Source of the DNA: Ampelocalamus luodianensis
Lineage: Eukaryota; Streptophyta; Magnoliopsida; Poales; Poaceae
Assembly: GCA_036346255.1 (NCBI GenBank)
Contig: CM070633.1
Coordinates: 7,564,001 to 7,628,000, forward strand
Length of the DNA: 64,000 nucleotides
Direction of reading: 5' to 3'
Both the position numbers and the translations under genes were made by a program. Shown piece after piece: positions 56,730 through 64,000 of the stretch. Positions within the stretch are counted from its first letter, which is position 1, and each line of letters begins with the position of its first letter. The notes under the pieces were generated by a model. The model searched no databases. It saw only the letters and a list, made by a program, of their open reading frames with translations, and had not been told where the DNA came from.

Positions 56730-57060
56730 AAGGTTTGCCGAGTGCCCGCGATCCGCACTCGGCAAACAATTTTGATTTTTATTTTTTATTTCATTGCCAG
56801 TGCCCGCGATCCGCACTCAAGAAAGAGGATTTTAAAAAAATGTCTTTGCCGAGTGTCGAATGATGGCACTCGCAAAGTTTTAAAAAAATTTGAAATTCTT
56901 GCCGAGCGCCGCAGTGGCCTGCACTTAAAGAGGATTTTTTAAAAAAATTAATTTTTTTTTTTGCCTCCAAAATTTTTTACAAACCAGACATCTCCCATTC
57001 TTGCCAAGTGTCGTCAGGTGGCACTCGCAAAGACCGCTTTGCCGAGTGCCGTGTGGCCTC
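56730..57060. repeat. Right subterminal repeats of the CACTA element
   Basis: TTTGCCGAGTGCCCGCGATC, GCACTCGGCAAAC, CTTTGCCGAGTGTCG, TTGCCAAGTGTCG and CTTTGCCGAGTGCC copies alternate in both orientations. Several copies are shortened (CACTCGCAAAG; CACTCAAGAAAG), more than at the left end. Confidence 0.8.
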
Positions 57061-60000
57061 CAATTTTTTTGCAGCCCTCCTCAGCATGCAGTACTCTATG
57101 TTAGGATTTGGTACATTTTTGTGGCTTTTGTTATACTTAGTTAATTTATTTCATTTACTATAATTATTTTAAAATGCAAATTTGAACCGCGTCGCATCGA
57201 ATAATGGAATTTAATGATTCAAAAATGATAGTCATGTTATTGAGTGTAGTGTGAGGTCAGATTCAGAACGGACCAAATTTCTGACATCTTGTTGACGTAA
57301 ACATGACCGTGAACTTGCGGGCTAAGTGTTTTTAAATTCTATAAAAGCAAACAAAGTCAGAAAATTATGAAACTTGTGGAGATGTCATGATATCATATGT
57401 GGAGGGCTGTGATAAAAATTGAGAAGGTTTTTCTTACATCATGTATTGCTTTCAAACCATGTTCTAAACAATTCTTGTACAAGAATTATGGAAATACAAT
57501 GTCACAAGTCTTTTGATCCAAAACCTTGTCTTCCAAAAATATTCATCTCAAATATGGTAATCATCCTTTGGAAATATTTTACTTAAGTTCCTGGGATGGC
57601 ATGTGACCCCTCTAAAAAATTTCACAATTTTTAGAAATTGTTTGAATATTTTTAGAAGGCAGTTAAACCTGTTTGACTTTCAGTCAAATCTTAAACCCGA
57701 GCCTTGCAAAAGTTTTGAAGAATAATGCACTACATAAAAACCTCTAAAGATTTTACACAAGGTTAATATCTGAGTTAGCAAGCTCCAGTAAAAATTTCAG
57801 AAATTTTGGAGTTGTTTTGCCATCTCAAATAAATCCTCAAAGTCCCAGCTCTGTTCAAAACCCACAACCTAATTTCACTGTTCGTTGGGTTCGAGTTAGA
57901 CTCGGGCTCGAGCCACTTGTCTTCGTCCAGTCAACTAACTGCACCAGGCCTCCTTTCTAGCGCGCGTCCAATCTCAGCCGTTGGATCTTTATCGCGCGGC
58001 CCAGCTTCGCGAGAACATTCGGACCGTGCGAATGCGCTAATCCTTTTTACCGCTAGATCTTGATCCAACCGTCCAGGTTGTCTGAGAACGTTCGGACCTC
58101 CGAATGTCTTAGTTAATCGTGGCCGTTCATTTCTGATCTTAGGGCTCACGATCTTCTCTATTGATTTAAACTTTAGAAGCCTTGGGCGAACCTCACCGTT
58201 GGATTAAAATCGGACCGTCCTCGTCGCGTAAGACATTCGGACCTCCGATTGTTTCGTTCGATCTGAGCCGTTGAATTAAGATCCAACGCTCACAATCTCC
58301 TCTGTTGTATTTAAACCTCGGAAGCGTGGCGCGACATCAGCCACCCGATCAAAATCCAAGGGCTCGAAATCGCCCCAATCTTTTTGATCGTCTTCAACCT
58401 CACGCCGTGCGTGAACAGAGAAAGAAAGAGGGAGGCATGGCACTGTAAAACCGTGTTCCCCTAGTCAACGTCTCTTTTGCCAGGCAAATCGTGGGCGCAG
58501 GTGTTTTCGGCCTTACCCATGCCCTACTCCTGCACCATATCACTTCTTTTTCGGGCTATGGCAGCCCTAAGAGCCTAACACCGAGGAATATCGTTTTTGT
58601 TGGCCAAACCCTAATATTTTAGTTATATAAGGTCCCAAACCCCTTCCTGGTGTTGCTTTACACCACCCTTAGTCCTTCTTCATTTTTGGAGTTTAATACA
58701 CCAAAAACACCAAATCACCATTGTTGACCCATGAAGCTCCATTGTGGATCATGAAGTTCTAGTGGTTCTTCTTCAAATGCTCTTGTACCCTTTTCAACTC
58801 CTTAATGCCCTAACTATTTCCCCTCACTCAATTTTGGGTTTCATTCACAGGATTTGACAAATTTGGGGTTTGTTCAAATTCGGCCGAAACCATCCCCTTT
58901 CTTCCTCAGCTCCGGTGAGTGCTCCATTTCTCAATTAATTGCTCATGAAGCTTCTAGGGGCTATAATGTAGCTATTTTGACCACCAGTGGTGTTCATTTT
59001 GGCTCAGGTCTCTGATTTCATATCTTCTTCCTCGGGTCCAGCAAGCTCCACCATGGTTATACTTTCTCCGACCAAGGTAGCTTCTTATTAGTCCCTAGAG
59101 GCCGTGGCACTCGCTTCTTTGGACTGCAGCGGAGCTTTTTGCTATTTTCACTTTTGGCAGTAAAAGCCCTCATCTTTATTTTCCGGCTCGCCGGCGTTTA
59201 GGGCCATCGCCGCCGGCGAGGTCACCACCATTGGGTCCGCAAGCCTATTACGAATCCATTTTGATACTTGGTGGGCGCCGCCATGGCCGGAGTCGCCGGC
59301 GATAAGCCGTAGATCACGCTCGGGTTTTGTCGGGCGTAATCGCCTGTTTTCGGTCGTCATTAGGACACCATTAATGATCTAGTAATTATCAATCATTAGT
59401 GGTTTTGATTGTGTCTTAATCGGGCTCGTTGTGCCACTGTCACGTGGGTCCGCTCATTAAACTCCTCCCAGCGCTTTTAAACCCACATGCCTGAGTGTGT
59501 TGTGCGTTGTTGATCGTGGACCGTCGATCTCGTGATCAACGATCCAGATCTGAGGAGCATTCGGACCTCCGGATATCCCAAACACTGAGAGCCGTCCATC
59601 TCCCGATCTACGGCTGACATCGTGAGTGCGTTCGGACTTCCGAATGCGCTTGCGCTCTAGGCACTCCATCTCCAGATCTACGGTCGTGGTTGATTGAGAC
59701 ATTCGGACCTCCGAATGTTTCCATCCACATGAGCCGTTGGATCTAGATCCAACGGTGGGCTCCTTTTGGAATCGCGGCGTGCGTTGTTCTTCGTGCTCGT
59801 GGCCCGTTTGATTTCGCATCAACGGCCCACGAGCGTCCACGTCGTTTTAGTTCTGTTAAATTTGACTTTAATTCAGTAAATTTTTATTTGTCAACTAAAA
59901 ATTGAAGTTAAACTTTAAAAACTCATAACTAATTCATGTTAACTCCTTTTTAGGTGTTTCCAATTGTAATAAATTCTTTTGTCACGAAAGTTTAATCTAA

Positions 60001-61290
60001 AAATGCATTTAGTCACATTTCTGTAATAGAAAATTTTGTAACTAAAATAACTTGATTTCTGCCAATTTTGAATATTCCAGAAATAGAATTAAAACTTGTA
60101 AAATGCATATATTTTTCTGTATAATTCAAATTTGTGCAAAAATCAATTTTGTTAAATTCCTCTGTTAGTGTACTTTAATTTAAAATAGGTTTTAAGCATA
60201 GTTATATTTTTGTAAAGTAACTTGTGCTAGGTTTACAACTTAGAAAAATCATAAGTAAATCACTATAACTCCAAATTTAGTAAACTCAACTTTGCTGTCA
60301 TTAGGATGTCATAATCTACTTGTCACAAAAATTTTAGACCTTAGATCATTCTAGAAATTTTTGCCATGAGCAGTACCAGTAATTAATTTAGTTGATTAAA
60401 TAGGCTGAGAGAGTGTATTTTAGCTATAACTTTTGCATACTAAATCCAAATTGCATTATTCTTATTCCTAAAATTGTCTAAAATCATTATCTTGTTGTTG
60501 TATAAATTTCCTTAGATTTGGATGTCTTTTGCTGTTCGAGTTATTTGGTGTTATTCATTCTTATCGATTTTATCGTCTTTTCGCGTTAGGTTCCGAAGAT
60601 AATATTGATATCGATTCTGAGCCACAGCCATCAGATCTTGCACTCCAGCAAGGCAAGCAGATGTAGCATCATTTGATCATGTTGTTCCTACTATTTTCAA
60701 ATTATAATATATTGTTTGCAAATTGTACGTATGCCTTGCTATGTTGTTTTAACTATTGTCGATAGTTCACCTAGTAGATGCATTATCAGTAGGCAAATGT
60801 TTATCCTCTACTACTGAGCCTAGGTTTATCTTGCTGTGATTTTTGGTTCGTTGGATGAACCCTTGTCACTTAGTAGTTTACGAGTTTGTTGCTTGTCGAT
60901 AACCTTGATCACACAAACTTATTACGATCTCTATATTTCAGCTCTGTGCTATGTTCAAATTGTAAAACTAAAACTGAAAATAAAAACAATTTAGACTTGG
61001 GCACATTGGTAAGATGGTGTGATCTTTTGGGGTGTGATTGGAATGGTGCCCGAGTCAACAAAGACCGAACATCTTGTTACACTAAACCAAGCATTCTTGC
61101 GTGCTAATCACACTAGAGGATATGGGACCTCTCTTGACTTAGTACTTTGGCGTGTGTTAGCTACGAGTCGCAGGTGGGCGTGCATGTGTTGTGTTATGGT
61201 AAAATAAGGGGGGGTTTATGTGTGGAGCATTGTAGTTGTCCGGAAGCTTTACCCCTATAGGGTAGTTGACTTTCGGCTTTACAATGTAAG

Positions 61291-61312
61291 CGTATGGGTT
61301 TCTATCCATACG
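61291..61312. repeat. Short LTR hairpin (CGTATGG..CCATACG)
   Basis: Seven-base arms CGTATGG and CCATACG enclose GTTTCTAT. The same hairpin, inverted with the element, is in A (7928-7949), and a slightly damaged copy is in B (about 17898-17919). Confidence 0.5.
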
Positions 61313-61453
61313 AGCGACTCGTAGTTGATTCACAATATTGGAAATGTCTCGTAGGACTTAGCCGTGCCGGCATACCTTTGGAAGTGTGCTAATCTTGTGG
61401 CTTAAAGGCGGTCTGAAGTGTGGGTACATTGGTACACCCTGCAGGGTTTGAAA

Positions 61454-61465
61454 CTATTCGAATAG
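61454..61465. promoter_or_regulatory. Conserved LTR palindrome CTATTCGAATAG (element D)
   Basis: Perfect 12-base palindrome about 750 bases from the 3' end of the LTR. It is preceded by GTGTGGGTACATTGGTACAC, the same block as in A, B and C2 in reverse. Confidence 0.5.
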
Positions 61466-62214
61466 CCTCGTCCTAGGTTATGGACACGCTTGGGGAAGAC
61501 TTTCAAGAGTTAGACTACCACATTTTGAATTAAAACTTGATGCGTGGTATGAATAAGGGATTCATGCTATGAGTGGTGGCTATTGGGTTGGTCACTTCTA
61601 GGTGGTTACTTGATAATTATTGTTACTCGCTGTTATTTCAATTCTTAAAAACTGATTTGTTGAATTGCTTTCAATCTATTACATTATTGCAAATGACACT
61701 TGCTTTATGCGTCCAAACAACCTTATAACCAACATCCTTTGATACAACTTTCATATAGCTATGTATAGGCTTGTTACTCGTAAGTCTTGCGAGTACATTA
61801 TTGTACTCACCTGCATTGCTTGTTGTGTGCAGAGGAAGAAGGTGAGCCCGAAGGGCCTCACTTTTGTGAGTTTAGCTTGGCGGCCCGGTCGGTTGCCCTG
61901 TGGTGTTATGTGGCTAACCGGTCGTTTGTTGGTTTAAGCCATCTTATGGCACCTTTTGCTTCCATGTTACTTATTTCTTAGTATTTCTGTCATTTGGCTG
62001 GTCGGCTGTTCTGTAATAACTTATATTATGTATGTCTTTTGGTAGACTTGTTATCTTATGTTGTATGGAAATGATGCATACATTTGTATGATGTATGTGT
62101 GCTGCAATTTCTGGGAAGCACATGTCCATCGAGGCACGGGTTATTCTGTTTGTGATACTAGAGCTAGTGGAAGGTTAAGTATTACAAGCTTAATAAACCG
62201 GGGTCTCACAAAGT

Positions 62215-62227
62215 TGGTATCAGAGCC
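62215..62227 (+). other. Primer-binding site of element D
   Basis: TGGTATCAGAGCC, the full complement to the initiator tRNA-Met 3' end, four bases after the LTR. The leader 62228-63004 holds no gene. Confidence 0.9.
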
Positions 62228-63004
62228 ATATTGACCGTAGAAACCCCTAGCTTGGTCGTCCCTAGTATATTTGGAAAACTTATTTTCTAAGTATCAAATG
62301 TTTCATGAAAATTTTAAGTAAATTCTTAGATTTTACTTCTTATCTAGGTTAGCTTGCTCATCTCACCTTACCCTTGACTGATTTTGAAAAGTTATGTTCC
62401 CTCTCATCTTCTTTCAAAAGATAGTTGTTTAATCAATTAAGTAGGTTTTGGGAAAAACCATGAGAGCTTTAACTTGAAGTGGGGCTGTCCATTGGTGAAG
62501 ATTAGAAACTTCCAGAGAAGGGGAATTCGGCGAGGAGCTTGAAAAGAAAATCTAGACAGCAAGCATAATTTCTGGACAGCTAGTTTTTAATGAGTAAATA
62601 GTGTTGAAAATGAGAGGTTAATTTAACTAAAACTTGTGGGAATAAAAGGGTTAGAAGTGATATGAGTTAGTTAAGTGTCTAACCTTTCTTTAGGTGATTT
62701 TCACCTAGTTTTCCTAGCTGTTTCGAACCAAGGTTGATGTGCTGAAAATTGCCTTCCTAAAAACTGATTACTCGTTTTCCATACTAGTCATATTGGGAAG
62801 TTGGAGTTTATTTTTTTTTGTGATCTTGCTGCGATTTTATGTTGGTTCTCAAGCTGTTAGAATTTATTTTGTAGAATGTTTAATTGTTTTCTTTGTCTCA
62901 TGTTCCGGAGTTGTTGCTGACTTATCTTTGTGCAACAGGATGGCAAAATAACCCGCAGCAGTCAGCCGGCTGGTCCTGATGAGGAGCTTCCCCCTCCTCC
63001 GACC

Positions 63005-63915
63005 ATGGCTGAGGTTCTTGCTCAGATCGAGCGGAATCGCATGGATCAGACTCGGATTCTGGAGGTCATCGCGAGGAACACCTCCACTCCCTCCGGTGCT
63101 TCGGGATCTGGAGGTGGCAGCCACCAGTCTCGTGGGGGACTCACGGAGTTCCTTCGCACGCAGCCACCCACCTTCTCCCGATCTGAGGACCCTCTCGACG
63201 CAGATGATTGGTTGCGTCTGGTTGAGCGGAAGCTCAACATCACTCAGTGCCTAGGAGCAGGAGCGGGCACTCTTTGCATCCCATCAACTTGAGGGTGCAG
63301 CGCTCTCTTGGTGGGAGAACTTTCTCGCCATGCAGCCCGCGGGCCATGTGGTCTCGTGGGAGGAGTTCAGATCTGCTTTCCGTCGGGCCTACATTCCCGA
63401 TGGCCTGATGAAGCTCAAGAAGAAGGAGTTCCTTGCGCTCAAACAGTGGCGCAAGTCTGTGTCGGAGTACTTATACGAGTTTAATCACTTAGCTCGTTAT
63501 GCTCCAGGTGAGGTGCCCACTGATGAGGCCAAGCACGAGAAGTTCATGGAGGGCTTATCTGAGGAGCTGCAGGACAAGCTCTCTATTGTGGACTTTGCTG
63601 ACTTCCAGGCCTTGGTGGACAAGGCCATTGTCGCCGAGCACAAAGCGCGGCGTTGGGAGAGTCCATAGCGCAAGTGGGAGGCCCACCGTCCTTTCAGCGC
63701 CTCTCCCGTCCTCGTGTTGGGCCTACACCAGGGGCCCGTTCTTTGGCTTCACCACCGCCGAGGCCGTCGGCACCAGCTCCATGTCCCCCGCAGGCCGTGT
63801 TTTAGCCATGTGCACCTGCGATCCAGCAGCAGGGTGGCCTCCGCAATCCGACTGCCGAGGTTACCTACTTCGCCTGCAACAAGAAGGGCCACTACGCCAA
63901 CAGTTGCCCTTAGAG
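63005..63915 (+). pseudogene. Element D gag
   Basis: It starts at the ATG of MAEVLAQIERNRMDQTRILE (63005). FLRTQPPTFSRSEDPLDADD and WLRLVERKLNITQC follow; a frameshift lies at about 63250-63290. The second frame (63330-63668) reads MQPAGHVVSWEEFRSAFRRA, KSVSEYLYEFNHLARYAPGE, KFMEGLSEELQDKLSIVDFA and ends at TAG where element B has an AAG or CAG codon. The zinc knuckle (about 63862-63909) reads YFACNKKGHYANSC, with its first Cys changed to Tyr. Gag would build the particle and bind RNA. This copy is defective. Confidence 0.8.
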
Positions 63916-64000
63916 GACTGGAGCGGCCCCTCGTCCTAATGGAGGACGCGGCCAAGAGAATGGTCACCCACCTGACCAGAAGGTGATCCACAAGACTCAG

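Larger units (their letters stand above)
49480..57098 (-). mobile_element. CACTA transposon with TTTGCCGAGTGC subterminal repeats, broken
   Basis: Subterminal repeats built on CTTTGCCGAGTGCC and CACTCGGCAAAG in both orientations fill 49485-49915 and 56730-57060. Between them, on the minus strand, lie transposase parts in the usual En/Spm order: Transpos_assoc, Tnp2, DUF4218, DUF4216 and then Transposase_24. All have frameshifts. I cannot find a CACTA/TAGTG terminus at either side. The left end is estimated from the first repeat, and the right side runs straight into the LTR of element D, which probably split the transposon. It lies about 440 bases upstream of the CCR start codon. Confidence 0.8.
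57099..62210 (+). repeat. 5' LTR of element D (5.1 kb)
   Basis: It ends ACCGGGGTCTCACA just before the primer-binding site. The start at TGTTAGGATTTGG (57099) is inferred from where the CACTA repeats stop and from co-linearity with the A LTR, so it could be off by some tens of bases. It contains repeated sentences such as ACATTCGGACCTCCGAATGT (58090, 58232 and 59698 areas), an AT-rich part (59850-60550), a hairpin (61291-61312) and the palindrome at 61454. No gene is inside. Confidence 0.75.
57099..64000 (+). mobile_element. Ty3/Gypsy chromovirus D (Tekay-like), cut by window end
   Basis: A plus-strand LTR element with a complete 5' LTR (57099-62210), primer-binding site and most of gag. Gag and LTR layout show it is a relative of A and B, but its LTR start (TGTTAGGATTTGG) and length differ, so it is a separate subfamily. 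It seems to have inserted in the CACTA element. The pol genes and 3' LTR lie beyond the window. Unlike A and B, its primer-binding site and gag retain normal CAG/CTG triplets. Confidence 0.8.

Overview
This is nuclear DNA from a grass. Almost everything belongs to transposable elements of kinds typical of Poaceae, around one recognisable host gene. The host gene (46,339-49,036, minus strand) has five exons and encodes a 341-residue cinnamoyl-CoA reductase (CCR), the enzyme that commits hydroxycinnamoyl-CoA thioesters to monolignol (lignin) synthesis. The TTTGCCGAGTGC subterminal repeats of the CACTA element next to it suggest a panicoid grass, but the window alone cannot name the species.

Left part (1-37 kb): a nest of LTR retrotransposons. 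Element A (1-11,091) and element B (11,092-21,160) are Ty3/Gypsy chromoviruses of the Tekay/Del type (about 4 kb LTRs, gag-protease-RT-RNase H-integrase-chromodomain), both on the minus strand. A is inserted in the 3' LTR of B. B is inserted in the 5' internal part of another Gypsy element (C), whose LTR starts at 22,258. That LTR was hit by a solo LTR (22,324-24,606, perfect ATTAG duplication) and is followed at 26,063 by a further related LTR (C2). C2 is interrupted by a decayed Ty1/Copia element (27,388-35,723, perfect CCCAC duplication).

Middle part (37-46.3 kb): a non-autonomous CACTA-like element with ACCGTCTGTGAT subterminal repeats (37,927-40,331), which carries a 78-base hairpin; a 5'-truncated LINE (40,332-42,230); AT-rich intergenic DNA with a local tandem duplication; and a 1-kb foldback element (43,969-44,946).

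Right part (46.3-64 kb): the CCR gene with about 440 bases of its own 5' flank, then an autonomous-type but broken CACTA transposon on the minus strand (about 49,480-57,098; Transpos_assoc, Tnp2, DUF4218, DUF4216 and Transposase_24 parts). This is cut at its right side by the 5.1-kb 5' LTR of a plus-strand Tekay-like element D (57,099 to the window end), whose gag is partly present.

No undescribed gene system was found. The most notable signals are: (1) widespread replacement of CAG/CTG by CG in elements A and B, including both primer-binding sites, which looks more like a base-calling artefact at CHG-methylated sites than mutation; (2) a 12-base palindrome kept in five diverged LTRs, in one case with matched changes in both halves; (3) LTR-derived GGTCGTA repeats patched into the Copia coding region; (4) the NWYCYAK variant of the CCR signature; and (5) the hairpin and the foldback element.
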